The notes beneath the pieces are model-generated. The model searched no databases. It was given only the letters and a program-made list of their open reading frames with translations, and was not told where the DNA came from. DNA of 31,451 nucleotides from a virus: positions 1-31,451 of IMG/VR virus record IMGVR_UViG_3300019927_000116; one strand, given 5' to 3'. Positions 6,939 through 14,251 of this stretch are shown piece after piece. Each line of letters opens with the position of its first letter. Position 1 is the first letter of the stretch. The translations under genes were made by a program, and so were the position numbers.

Positions 6939-8783
6939 TTAGCTGTTCTTGATCGCCCGACTGGTCGGTTCCCGACGAACTTCGTACAGCGCCGAGACGT
7001 CGTTCGTGTCGCCAGGGTCAGTCCGCCACTCGACAACGAGGTCCCACGCATTCGCGGATGTGTCCCACTCGGCATATGCGTCCCAGGCGTAGTCCTGGTC
7101 TGGTTGCGTGCTGCCTGGGTCTGGCGTTACGCTGACGGTTGGACGGATGCCCTCGTTCGATGAGATGCCGTCGACGCGGGCGGCTGGCGTGTCGCTGCCG
7201 CCCAGCGTGACCGTCCCCTCGTCGTCAAACAGCGCGGGAAAGTTCGCGTAGCCCCACGAGGTCGACGACAATGAGGCCCACATGTTGCCGATGGTATCTG
7301 GCCCGCGATTGGCGACGTAGAGGTTCTTGCCCGCATTCGAACCCTCCTCAAATCCGTTATTCCCGAGTCCGCTGATGAGATTAGCGACGATCAGCATATA
7401 GTTGTTGTCGATCAGAAACTCAGTTCCACCGCTCGCAAAATGCGAGACGTTGTACCCAACTCCTGTGGGAGTGCCCGTCTGAGCAAAATGGAAGTTTTCG
7501 GCCGCTGCGTTGGTCACGTGGCAATCTGTCACAACGCCCTGTCCGATCTCCGAGTAGACTCCCTTACCGCCCATGTCCTTCATTACCAGGCCAGTGAGCG
7601 TCCCTTTCTTACCGAGCACATAAGCGCCGTCGCCGCCACAATCCCGCCCAGTAATATTGGAGATTGTGAAATTCTCTGCGTTGTTGCTGCCGACGTAGAC
7701 GGCTTCGGCGTCGTATCCCTCGACCGTGCAGTCTCCGACTGAGAAGTTCTTGAGTGCGCCGTCGATGGAGATACCCGCTTCGTTGTTCGCAGTCCCATTT
7801 TCCTTCAGGAAAGTGCAGTTCGTGATAGAGACGTTGTAGGAGGTCCCACGGAAGCGGACGCCACGGTCGTGGTCGCCGTAGAACGTGCAATTGGTAATGG
7901 AGTAATTGCGGCCCGTCGAGCCCGCGGTCCCGTTGTTGTGGGCGATAGCTGAGCCAGTGATGGTCGGGCCAATCATACAGCCTCGGATTGCGACGTCCCG
8001 ACTCTCGTAGTCGTTACCGTCCATCGGCTCGGATTGCGTCTGGAGGGAGATCGGTCTGTCGTAACTTCCAGTGATGTGGCAGCGCTGTATCCAGGTTCGG
8101 GTCGCCGCCGTCTCGATGGAACGGTCGCCGATGTCGTGCAGCCGCAGCCCGTCGATGTAAACGTCGGCGGAGGGACTAAGGGCCGCGACACCGTCCCCTC
8201 CCTGGCCGTGCTGCTGGGGGCCAGTGTTCTCGATGTGGCCGCCAACGATCCAGCAGCGCTCGACGTCGCGCAATTGGATTGCGTCCCTGTGGTTGCCCGA
8301 GGTGTTCGCACGGTTGCCGTAAAATCCAATGTTCTCGAACCGAACGTCTGTGACAGCCGCGTTCGCGCCGACGCGAAATCCACCGTTTGAACCCCCATCG
8401 GCGGCGGATAGTATTTGGTTGCCATCGGCGGCATATGGGCTGGCGAACTCGACAGTCACGTCCGAGACGTCGATTTCCAGCCAGGCGTCCAGTTGATAGG
8501 GGGTCGCGGGCTGCTCGATGAAGACGTGATCGCCCTGGGAGAGTTGCGTGTTGATGGTGTCCTTGAGGGCAGAGAGCGAGGAGATCTCGTAGTCAGCAGT
8601 ACCACCGCCAGGACTTGTCGTCGTGCTCGACCCGTCGGGCCAGGTGACCTTCGTATTGATAGTTGCGTCCTCTGTATTGACCGAATCGAACGTCGCGTCA
8701 GATATGCCGTGGTGGAATATCTTACTGATAAGGTCATACCGTCGGTAGTCCGTCGGGTCGAAATCCTCGCCGTCGTGGGCCAT
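6939..8783 (-). CDS. Right-handed beta-helix tailspike / receptor-binding protein
   Basis: A 614-aa protein. Residues 1-110 form a particle-binding-like head (FDPTDYRRYDLISKIFHHG). From about 115 to 480 there is the repeated short-strand pattern of pectate-lyase-like parallel beta-helices: recurrent N-x-x-I/V-x-N/D-C/I-x-F/V units such as YSITNCTFYGDHDRGVRF, VSITNCTFLKENG, FSVGDCTVEGYDAEAVYV and FTISNITGRDCGGDGAYV. The C-terminal ~120 residues are a separate beta domain (TVTLGGSDTPAARVDGI, then AWDLVVEWRTD). Such spikes bind or cut surface polysaccharide or glycan; no catalytic triad could be assigned. GC drops over 7300-8300, consistent with exchange of receptor-binding modules. It is unusual in sitting next to the protease-capsid operon rather than with the tail fibres at 27436-30289. 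Confidence 0.8.
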   Translation of the reverse strand: MAHDGEDFDPTDYRRYDLISKIFHHGISDATFDSVNTEDATINTKVTWPDGSSTTTSPGGGTADYEISSLSALKDTINTQLSQGDHVFIEQPATPYQLDAWLEIDVSDVTVEFASPYAADGNQILSAADGGSNGGFRVGANAAVTDVRFENIGFYGNRANTSGNHRDAIQLRDVERCWIVGGHIENTGPQQHGQGGDGVAALSPSADVYIDGLRLHDIGDRSIETAATRTWIQRCHITGSYDRPISLQTQSEPMDGNDYESRDVAIRGCMIGPTITGSAIAHNNGTAGSTGRNYSITNCTFYGDHDRGVRFRGTSYNVSITNCTFLKENGTANNEAGISIDGALKNFSVGDCTVEGYDAEAVYVGSNNAENFTISNITGRDCGGDGAYVLGKKGTLTGLVMKDMGGKGVYSEIGQGVVTDCHVTNAAAENFHFAQTGTPTGVGYNVSHFASGGTEFLIDNNYMLIVANLISGLGNNGFEEGSNAGKNLYVANRGPDTIGNMWASLSSTSWGYANFPALFDDEGTVTLGGSDTPAARVDGISSNEGIRPTVSVTPDPGSTQPDQDYAWDAYAEWDTSANAWDLVVEWRTDPGDTNDVSALYEVRREPTSRAIKNS

Positions 8784-8825
8784 GCGGAAAACACCATTCG
8801 CCAGTTACATGACTCTTACGCGGCG

Positions 8826-9401
8826 TCACTCCGGCGTCTCGCCCGTGCCTTGGGCGTCGAACGCAGTCCGGCGCGTCTCGTCGATGTCGAGCGAGGTCCG
8901 ACGGCGAAGCGGCATCAACGCGAAGATGTCGACTGCCACGCTCACGTTTGCGGTGATGGGGACCGACTCCGAAACGTTTGCCGCCTCGGCGACGGCAACC
9001 GACGCCGTGGACGTGACAGCAACCGTTTCGCCGACGCGGATTATCTCGGACAGTTCGGCCACCGACACCTGTGCAACGATTCTCGCGTCCTCGACCGCTC
9101 GTCCAACGTCCGACAGAGACGTGTCAGCCACCGCGAGGACCGCCGCCGACTCGAACGCCCGTCCCGTATCTGCGACTGCCACAGTGGCGTCGGCGGTCAC
9201 AGCCACCGAATCGGATACCAGAACCGTGTCCGAGACCGTCGTCGAAACCGTCGCGGTTACGCTAGACGACTCGCTGACGGCATCGCCGACGTTCGCCGTC
9301 CCGTCGAGGTTAAGCGTCCCGTCGAGGTTAAGCGGCCCGAATAGGTTTTCAGACTCACCCGCGGCGATGGTTTTCGTCTCACCCTGTGCGATGTCGGTCA
9401 T
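8826..9401 (-). CDS. Repetitive low-complexity virion-associated protein
   Basis: A 191-aa protein. The N-terminus (MTDIAQGETKTIAAGESEN) is followed by a perfect six-residue repeat, LNLDGT twice, and then about 120 residues of degenerate VxVAxxxxVxE repeats rich in Val, Ala, Ser and Thr. The final stretch (ALMPLRRRTSLDIDETRR) is charged. Long beta or coiled repeats of this type suggest a fibre or adhesin-like particle component, in line with its place between a virion-like gene (9411-9839) and the tailspike. It starts 9 nt after the upstream stop codon and is thus in the same operon. Not assigned to a known family. Confidence 0.5.
   Translation of the reverse strand: MTDIAQGETKTIAAGESENLFGPLNLDGTLNLDGTANVGDAVSESSSVTATVSTTVSDTVLVSDSVAVTADATVAVADTGRAFESAAVLAVADTSLSDVGRAVEDARIVAQVSVAELSEIIRVGETVAVTSTASVAVAEAANVSESVPITANVSVAVDIFALMPLRRRTSLDIDETRRTAFDAQGTGETPE
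9306..9341 (-). repeat. Tandem 18-nt direct repeat inside the 8826-9401 gene
   Basis: Two adjacent copies of an 18-nt unit containing CCGTCGAGGTTAAGCG (plus strand) encode the doubled LNLDGT. Copies differ at the last base only, pointing to recent duplication or slippage. Confidence 0.7.
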
Positions 9402-9410
9402 GGCTTACGC

Positions 9411-9839
9411 TTAGTTGACCGTCACCGACAGGTCGCCCGCCGAAATCTCGACTTCGGACACTGACGACAAGTCGCGCGACTGTGAGAGGTCGCCCGCCGC
9501 GACGAGGTGGTCCGTCGGCGACCCGTCCCCGGCCACGGTGTCGGACTGGAAGTTGACGACGAGGAACGCCGCGTCGACAGTTTGCGACGAGTCGGACGTG
9601 TCGAACGTGATGATCGTATCGTTGTCGATCCCGAAGTTGCCCGAAATCTGTGCCGTGGTGACGGCGCTCGATTGTCGGGCATACGACCCGCCTGTCGGCT
9701 CGGTCGTGATGCTCGATAACGTCGACCCGTCGCCGAGTGAGTCGGTCGTGTCGTTGTACAGCCCGACGGTGACACTCACACCGTCGATGTTGTTCTCGGT
9801 GTACCACTCCTCCCCGATGTCCGTCAACAGGTTGACCAT
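9411..9839 (-). CDS. Small beta-rich virion-like protein
   Basis: A 142-aa protein starting MVNLLTDIGEEWYTENNIDG. It contains VSVTVGLYNDTTDSLGDGS, TTEPTGGSYARQ and a beta-rich C-terminus (AAFLVVNFQSDTVAGD and EISAGDLSVTVN). This pattern, a GLYNDxTD strand-turn followed by a PxGGxYARQ motif, is seen in structural proteins near fibre genes of haloviruses, which is recollection rather than a database result. ATG 9839 fits a TTTTTATC box at -26 and excludes the longer frame to 9962. It heads a two-gene unit with 8826-9401. Confidence 0.6.
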   Translation of the reverse strand: MVNLLTDIGEEWYTENNIDGVSVTVGLYNDTTDSLGDGSTLSSITTEPTGGSYARQSSAVTTAQISGNFGIDNDTIITFDTSDSSQTVDAAFLVVNFQSDTVAGDGSPTDHLVAAGDLSQSRDLSSVSEVEISAGDLSVTVN

Positions 9840-9863
9840 ACCCGACAGTGCGGGCGAACGGGT

Positions 9864-9872
9864 GATAAAAAC
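9864..9872 (-). promoter_or_regulatory. TATA box of the 9839 operon
   Basis: The minus strand reads GTTTTTATC. Its TTAT is at -29 to -26 from ATG 9839. This is closer to the canonical archaeal TATA than the ACGC-type boxes. Confidence 0.6.
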
Positions 9873-9883
9873 AGCGGGGCGTC

Positions 9884-10012
9884 CTACTGTCGCGGTTCGA
9901 CCGGACTCGACATGGCGATCCACTCGTGGGGGTTGTCTGATGTCGACTCGATACTGAACCACTGCACGCCGCGATGTCGGAAGGCACGGGCGTCGGTCTG
10001 CTGGTCAGTCAT
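9884..10012 (-). CDS. Small protein, unknown
   Basis: A 42-aa protein starting MTDQQTDARAFRHRGVQWF. The start ATG 10012 overlaps the end of the membrane-protein gene (10005-10265) by eight bases, the coupling style used throughout the window, which is the main support for its being real. There are no cysteines or membrane segment. Function unknown. Confidence 0.45.
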   Translation of the reverse strand: MTDQQTDARAFRHRGVQWFSIESTSDNPHEWIAMSSPVEPRQ

Positions 10013-10265
10013 CGGCGACCGTCACCTCGACGACGGTCTTCGAGACGGCGCGGCGATACAGCGCGTAGCCGAGATTCAGCAGACCGAGCGTGGCCCACCC
10101 GATGACGAGGAACAGCACGACGTGGGCCAGCAGTGACCCGTGGTCGCGCTTCCGAAGGACTGTGGTGTCGGGCAGGTCCGACACGACCGCGTAGCCCTCG
10201 TGCTGGAACTCGTCGACGACGCGCTGGCGCTCGGCGTCGGACTGGCAGGTTCGGGTTCGGGTCAT
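10005..10265 (-). CDS. Single-pass membrane protein
   Basis: An 86-aa protein starting MTRTRTCQSDAERQRVVDEF. A soluble N-terminal region of about 45 residues is followed by one or two closely spaced hydrophobic helices, LLAHVVLFLVIGWATLGLL and the adjoining NLGYALY, then a short basic segment and an acidic tail. ATG 10265 overlaps the upstream stop by four bases. Role unknown; possibilities include an egress or superinfection factor, but there is no direct evidence. Confidence 0.6.
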   Translation of the reverse strand: MTRTRTCQSDAERQRVVDEFQHEGYAVVSDLPDTTVLRKRDHGSLLAHVVLFLVIGWATLGLLNLGYALYRRAVSKTVVEVTVADD

Positions 10266-10642
10266 TCGTCGCTTTCCTCCAACAGAGTAGCAACGAACTC
10301 GTCGTCGGTTAGGATGTCGGTCAGCGTCTCGTCGGTGAACCAGTCCCACGTATACCTCTCGGTCTGGTGGCCGTTGGCTCCGTCCGGCGCAGGTCGGTGC
10401 CACGGTTCAATGCTGGCGATGTCGCCCGAAATCGTATCAACTGGTTCGGACGCACCAACCTCATACAAGTCCTCTGTTCGCCGGTTGATGTCCACGCCGT
10501 CGTACCCGGCCCGAATCGCGCCCCGGATGGCCCGGTCAATCCGCTGTTGCTCGAATTTGACGAGTGTCTGTATCGCGTCGGCCAGCGGCGTCGAGTCCAC
10601 ATCGCCGAAGTCGTCGGTGTGAATCTGAAAGTCGCCGTTCAT
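10262..10642 (-). CDS. Conserved-looking acidic protein, unknown
   Basis: A 126-aa protein starting MNGDFQIHTDDFGDVDSTP. It has one long predicted helix (LADAIQTLVKFEQQRIDRAIRGAIRAGYDG) and a Trp-rich region (IEPWHR and YTWDWFTDETLTDIL). There are no membrane segments or cysteines. ATGA overlaps on both sides place it firmly in the operon 11114-9884. No family recognised. Confidence 0.55.
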   Translation of the reverse strand: MNGDFQIHTDDFGDVDSTPLADAIQTLVKFEQQRIDRAIRGAIRAGYDGVDINRRTEDLYEVGASEPVDTISGDIASIEPWHRPAPDGANGHQTERYTWDWFTDETLTDILTDDEFVATLLEESDE

Positions 10643-10815
10643 GGTTCCCTCCCCGGCGCGGGCCGCGGTTCGGGGTCGGCCGGCCGGTCGCTCTTGATGT
10701 GGTCGAACTTCGTTTCACACTGGACCGAACAGAACCGCCGCGAGCGGTAGTCGTCGCGGTCCTGCTGTCCCGGTTCGCGTGAACACGAGGGATAGCGGCA
10801 GGTGTCGCGGGTCAT
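10639..10815 (-). CDS. Small zinc-finger protein (FCSVQCE type)
   Basis: A 58-aa protein starting MTRDTCRYPSCSREPG. Cys6 and Cys11 (C-x4-C) plus the later FCSVQCE (C-x3-C) make one compact zinc site. The FCSxxC pattern resembles small treble-clef/MYM-like fingers that recognise proteins or nucleic acid. The C-terminus is Pro/Arg-rich. Four-base overlaps occur with both neighbours (ATG at 10815 within the upstream TGA; own TGA within the downstream ATG). Confidence 0.65.
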   Translation of the reverse strand: MTRDTCRYPSCSREPGQQDRDDYRSRRFCSVQCETKFDHIKSDRPADPEPRPAPGREP

Positions 10816-11114
10816 CGTTGCAGGTCCTCCAGCAGTCGTTCGATCCGCCCGGTGCGTTCCTCGATAGTGGACAGCGACCCGTTGATGTCGCCCGCGCCGT
10901 CGAGTGTCATGCCGTCGCCGAGTTCCGTAACCAGCAGGTCGGCGACATCCTCGGCGAGTGCGTCGGGGTTCGGTGTTTGTCGAAGTTCTTCGGCCGTGTC
11001 GTCGCCGTCGAGCAACCGCCCGACGACCGACTTGTACGGTTCGGTGTCGTGGCGCTTGTGGTCGTCGAGGCGACCCTTCTGTTCGTCGGTTACTTCGATG
11101 GTTGTGGTTCCCAT
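10812..11114 (-). CDS. RHH/antitoxin-like DNA-binding protein
   Basis: A 100-aa protein starting MGTTTIEVTDEQKGRLDDHK. The first 40 residues follow a ribbon-helix-helix plan: a short strand (TTIEVT), helix A (DEQKGRLDDHKR) and helix B (PYKSVVGRLLDGD). The remainder is an acidic linker and a C-terminal coiled coil (LSTIEERTGRIERLLEDLQR) that could mediate oligomerisation. Small proteins of this layout are common in haloarchaea as regulators or antitoxins. No toxin-like partner is evident, though four unknown small genes follow in the same operon. The start at 11114 is eight nt below the tRNA-like fragment. Confidence 0.6.
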   Translation of the reverse strand: MGTTTIEVTDEQKGRLDDHKRHDTEPYKSVVGRLLDGDDTAEELRQTPNPDALAEDVADLLVTELGDGMTLDGAGDINGSLSTIEERTGRIERLLEDLQR

Positions 11115-11121
11115 TGCTTCA

Positions 11122-11146
11122 TGCCCACCCACGGAGTCGAACCGTG
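11122..11146 (-). other. tRNA 3'-end-like fragment (possible attachment site core)
   Basis: On the minus strand, a perfect 5-bp T-stem (CACGG/CCGTG) encloses a consensus T-loop TTCGACT and is followed by a 7-nt acceptor-like GGTGGGC and A. No matching 5' acceptor strand (GCCCACC) or anticodon arm is found in the upstream 60 nt, so this is a 25-nt 3' end, not a tRNA gene. Haloarchaeal proviruses and plasmids often integrate into tRNA 3' ends, which makes an attP core possible. No integrase is visible in the window. Confidence 0.55.
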
Positions 11147-11161
11147 GTTTCTCCGAGTGAG

Positions 11162-11398
11162 TTATTCGATTAGTGCCGTCCACTTCCCAACAATTGAGTC
11201 GTTGTGGTAGACGTGCCGGGTGTTGTAGGTTTCTGACACCTTAACCTCGAATCGGTTCCCATCCGTGTCTTCAAAGTGAACCGTGTCGGTGAACTGTCCT
11301 TCTTCGCGGCCCACAATCTGTCCTTCTTTGACAATCTTCTTTCCGTTCTTGTGGTCGTATGCCAGCACGCTTTCGGCAGCAGTCTGTTGTGCTTCCAT
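11162..11398 (-). CDS. Low-GC accessory protein between portal and regulator genes
   Basis: A 78-aa protein starting MEAQQTAAESVLAYDHKNGKK. It is predicted to be mostly beta (IVKEGQIVGREEGQF, TVHFEDTDGNRFEVKVSETY) with little helix. It uses AT-rich codons and many Lys, unlike the Arg/Glu-rich neighbours, and overall GC near 50% marks it as a recent arrival. It has its own canonical TATAAG box at -26 in an AT-rich, repeat-dense leader. It is flanked downstream by the tRNA-like fragment. It looks like a self-contained, independently expressed unit. Function unknown. Confidence 0.6.
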   Translation of the reverse strand: MEAQQTAAESVLAYDHKNGKKIVKEGQIVGREEGQFTDTVHFEDTDGNRFEVKVSETYNTRHVYHNDSIVGKWTALIE

Positions 11399-11401
11399 AC
11401 T

Positions 11402-11470
11402 ACAACCTTATGGCCATAGCTACTTATAGCTTTCTATAGTGTGCTATGGTAAAACAGCTATAGCCGGCTA
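11402..11470 (-). promoter_or_regulatory. AT-rich promoter with GCTAT/ATAGC repeat cluster
   Basis: TATAAG (minus strand) centres at -26 from ATG 11398. Around it are CCATAGC (11414-11420) and its inverse GCTATGG (11443-11449), the palindromes CTATAG (11434-11439), GCTATAGC (11457-11464) and TAGCCGGCTA (11461-11470). The last runs into the portal stop codon. A dense cluster of this kind suggests a cooperative operator. Confidence 0.6.
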
Positions 11471-14194
11471 TTACGGAGAGCCGTCACCCGCGTAGTCGTC
11501 GCGGTCCACCTCGTCGGGGTCGCGCAGCAGAACGTTGCACCGACAGCCGATGCCCGGCTCCGAATCGCCCGGCACCGATTCCTTCTGCACGCCGCGCCCT
11601 TCCGCCGAGTAGTCCACTTCCCAGTTATCGCCCGGACGCTTCCACGTCCCGTCCATGGCCTCGTGGGCCGGCCGAACCCGCCGGTCGCCCGACGTGTTCC
11701 ATATCTCCACCTTGTCGATCTCGGCGGCGAACTCCGACCGTGCGTGGCCCGTGGCGATATGCAATTCCTGGCGGGCGATGCGTTCGGCCCCGGTCCACCC
11801 CTCGTTGATGTCGGCCTGCTCGGCGATGTCGTCGGCGATTTCCCGCGTGCCTTTGCCTTCGGCCCACCCGTCGCCGACCGTCTCGCGGATGTCCTCGCTC
11901 ATCTCGTCGGCGAACTTGTCGGCGAACTCGACTTCCCGATCCCGTAGCTGGGACTCGATAGCGTCGATGTCCACGTCCGGGTCTTCGTCCGTCTCGGCCA
12001 CGGCGTCCTCGATGGCCTCGCGGGCGGCGTCGGCCGTCTCGTCGCGGAGTGCCGACTGGATGCGTGCCACCACGTCGCTGTCCTCGAAGATTTCCCGCAG
12101 TCGCCGGCCGAGCGAGGACAGGGATTTCTCGGTCTCCTCGTCGGCGTCGTCGGCGGCCAGCCGGTCGATGATGTCTATCACCTCGTCGTCCTCCAGCACG
12201 CGGTCGAACAGCGCCCGTACGTCGTCGGCGATTTGCTCGGTCAGGTCCTCTACCATGTGGGGCTGCACCGTGAACTCGTGCCAGTCGTCGGACTCTCGGA
12301 GCGGTTCGTCCTTCCGTACCGACCTATCCGCGTTTCCCGAACCACCTGCCGAGTCCTGCTGTATCTCGCTCGCGCCGTCGACGGTGTGGGGATCGGACAG
12401 CGCCACCGCCTCGTCACGGTAGCGACTCCACACCGCGTAGGCCTTCCGCTCGCCGACACCGACGGCGCGGATCGGTTGGCCGTCGAGGTCGCCCGCCATG
12501 CCGTCGGGGTATTCGTTCTCGCCGACGAACACACCGCCGTCGCAGACTTCCGCGAGGTCGTCGCAAAAGTCGATAAGCGTGGTCCGGCGCTCGAAGGCCG
12601 GCCCGCCAGCGTTGGGGAACTCCACGGCCGCGCCGGTCGCCTTGTCGAGTGCCAGCGCGAGGTCTCCGAGCGCCCCCTCGTCGTCGGGGGCCGTATCCTC
12701 GACCACCTCGTCTTGGAACCCGTTGAACTCGTCGTCGACCGGCGGCCGACCGAGTTCCTTCCGGGCTTCGTTCCGGCGGATGAGGCCACTGGAGAACTCG
12801 CTGTTGACCCGCTCGGAGATCATCTTTCGCGTCGACTCGCTCATGCCGGGCTTGAACTCAAAGCGGTAGCCCTCGCCCCAGTGTGGCGCGATGAGGTCGT
12901 GGTTGATAATCCGTTCGAGCTTCTGGAGGTACGGCCCGAGGGTGTTACTCTCGAAGTTCTGCCTCTCCCCCTGAAACGTGTTGTAGTTGACCCGCTCGGG
13001 TTCGATCCCCACCACCGCCGTCGGGACCTGGAAGGCCGAGGCGACCACGCGAGCGTACCACTTCATGCGCTCGGTGAACTCCAACTCAGAGAAGTTCATA
13101 CTCATCGGCTCGAACTTCACGTCCCCGCCGCGGCCGGCGAACATGAGCGACTTGTGGGGTTTGCCCTTGACGTTCTCGGCGTTTTCTTCCTTCCATTCTT
13201 TCACCTGCTGGCGGTCCCACTCCTCGAACACCCACGCCCCCGACGGGATCGACCCGCGGGAGAGATACTGCTGTTCCTGTGTCACCGCGAGGTCGATACT
13301 CTGGAGGAAGTCCTCGACGAGCAACGTGGGCGGCATCCCGTATCGGCGATTCGACCGCGACGACATATCCGACCAGACCATTTCCGCCGCGTCGAAGAAC
13401 TCGGGTTGGGTGCCGCCCCAACTCGTCGACGTGGGCGCGTCGGTCGACCCCGACCCCGGACTGTGGTGGTCGTCGAACTGCCAGTACCCCTCGACGATGC
13501 CCGTCCGGTCGTGATAGTCCTTCGTCCACACCTCCGGGGCCGTCACCTGGAGTGCCCGCGGTTCGATAGTCTCCGGGTCGGCCGCCAGTTCGTCGCCGTC
13601 GTAGGCGCTCCGGTGGAAGGCCTTCACCGTCGCCATGCTCCCGACTTCGAGGAGGTCGGCCATCCACTGCTCGACCATATCGTGCCACGTCAGATCGGGG
13701 TTGGGTTTGGACAGCAGGCGATAGATGCGCTCTGCCGTGGCGTCGGCGAGTTCGTCCGGCGCGTCGGCCTTCGAGATGGGGTCGCGTTCTTCCGGGTGCG
13801 TGGCGAGGCGTTTCCGCGTCTCGACCGCGCCGTTGGCCTCGGTGATCGTCCACGGCGTCTCGGCGATCTCCTTGGTTATGGACTGGACGAGCATCCCGAC
13901 CCACGTGTTCGCCTGCCCGAGGTTCCTGAGTTGGATGGGGTCGAAGTCCCACCGGACACCACGCGACGGGTCGTACAGCCACGGGAAGTCGGCGCGGTTC
14001 TTGACGTTGCGCCCGAGCGTGTCACCGTGGGCCTTGGCGAAGGGGGCTTCCTCCGGGTCGGTCTGTGTTCGCCCGGTGTCGGTGATCCCGTGCTCCCTGG
14101 CGAACTCCAGGTTGTACTGTTCCACGTCCTCCGGCGTAGCCATCTCCGGCGCAGGTGGTCGGTCCCCACCGCCGCCGAAAATGTTGAAGTCCAT
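11471..14194 (-). CDS. Portal protein fused to MuF-type minor head protein
   Basis: A 907-aa protein. Residues about 60-490 are portal-like: RNLGQANTWVGMLVQSITKEIAETPW near the start, VTQEQQYLSRGSIPSGAWVFEE, an FSELEFTERMKWYARVVASAFQVPTAVVG segment typical of portal wing/stem regions, then FKPGMSESTRKMISERVNSEFSSGLIRRNEARKELG at the crown side. An acidic linker and helical region (about 500-740) leads to a C-terminal Mu gpF-like domain (about 750-907) with GWTGAERIARQELH, VEIWNTSGDRRVRPAHEAMDG and the terminal GIGCRCN. In most phages these are two genes; here they form one chain, tying MuF copy number to portal copy number. The start ATG 14194 lies exactly 26 nt after a CGCCTAAC box. Confidence 0.85.
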   Translation of the reverse strand: MDFNIFGGGGDRPPAPEMATPEDVEQYNLEFAREHGITDTGRTQTDPEEAPFAKAHGDTLGRNVKNRADFPWLYDPSRGVRWDFDPIQLRNLGQANTWVGMLVQSITKEIAETPWTITEANGAVETRKRLATHPEERDPISKADAPDELADATAERIYRLLSKPNPDLTWHDMVEQWMADLLEVGSMATVKAFHRSAYDGDELAADPETIEPRALQVTAPEVWTKDYHDRTGIVEGYWQFDDHHSPGSGSTDAPTSTSWGGTQPEFFDAAEMVWSDMSSRSNRRYGMPPTLLVEDFLQSIDLAVTQEQQYLSRGSIPSGAWVFEEWDRQQVKEWKEENAENVKGKPHKSLMFAGRGGDVKFEPMSMNFSELEFTERMKWYARVVASAFQVPTAVVGIEPERVNYNTFQGERQNFESNTLGPYLQKLERIINHDLIAPHWGEGYRFEFKPGMSESTRKMISERVNSEFSSGLIRRNEARKELGRPPVDDEFNGFQDEVVEDTAPDDEGALGDLALALDKATGAAVEFPNAGGPAFERRTTLIDFCDDLAEVCDGGVFVGENEYPDGMAGDLDGQPIRAVGVGERKAYAVWSRYRDEAVALSDPHTVDGASEIQQDSAGGSGNADRSVRKDEPLRESDDWHEFTVQPHMVEDLTEQIADDVRALFDRVLEDDEVIDIIDRLAADDADEETEKSLSSLGRRLREIFEDSDVVARIQSALRDETADAAREAIEDAVAETDEDPDVDIDAIESQLRDREVEFADKFADEMSEDIRETVGDGWAEGKGTREIADDIAEQADINEGWTGAERIARQELHIATGHARSEFAAEIDKVEIWNTSGDRRVRPAHEAMDGTWKRPGDNWEVDYSAEGRGVQKESVPGDSEPGIGCRCNVLLRDPDEVDRDDYAGDGSP

Positions 14195-14219
14195 ACCTGT
14201 GGGTGTGCGGGCGAGTCTG

Positions 14220-14231
14220 TTAGGCGTTCGG
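14220..14231 (-). promoter_or_regulatory. ACGCCTAA promoter of the portal gene
   Basis: The minus strand reads CCGAACGCCTAA, with CTAA at -29 to -26 from ATG 14194. It is identical over 12 nt to the connector-operon promoter at 2499-2510. Confidence 0.65.
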
Positions 14232-14251
14232 GTACTTCGGGGTAGGACAGC

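Noticed and set aside
8415-9344. 309-aa plus-strand frame antisense to the spike and repeat-protein genes
   Set aside because: Arg-rich mirror frame; the opposite strand has beta-helix repeats and coupled starts.
11122-11200. Complete tRNA gene
   Set aside because: Only the T-arm and 3' acceptor strand are present; no complementary 5' acceptor, D-arm or anticodon arm in the upstream coding sequence.
12233-14245. 670-aa plus-strand open frame antisense to the portal gene
   Set aside because: It is a mirror frame produced by high GC and codon bias; composition (Arg/Val/Leu/His/Pro) is non-protein-like and the minus strand encodes recognisable portal and MuF domains.
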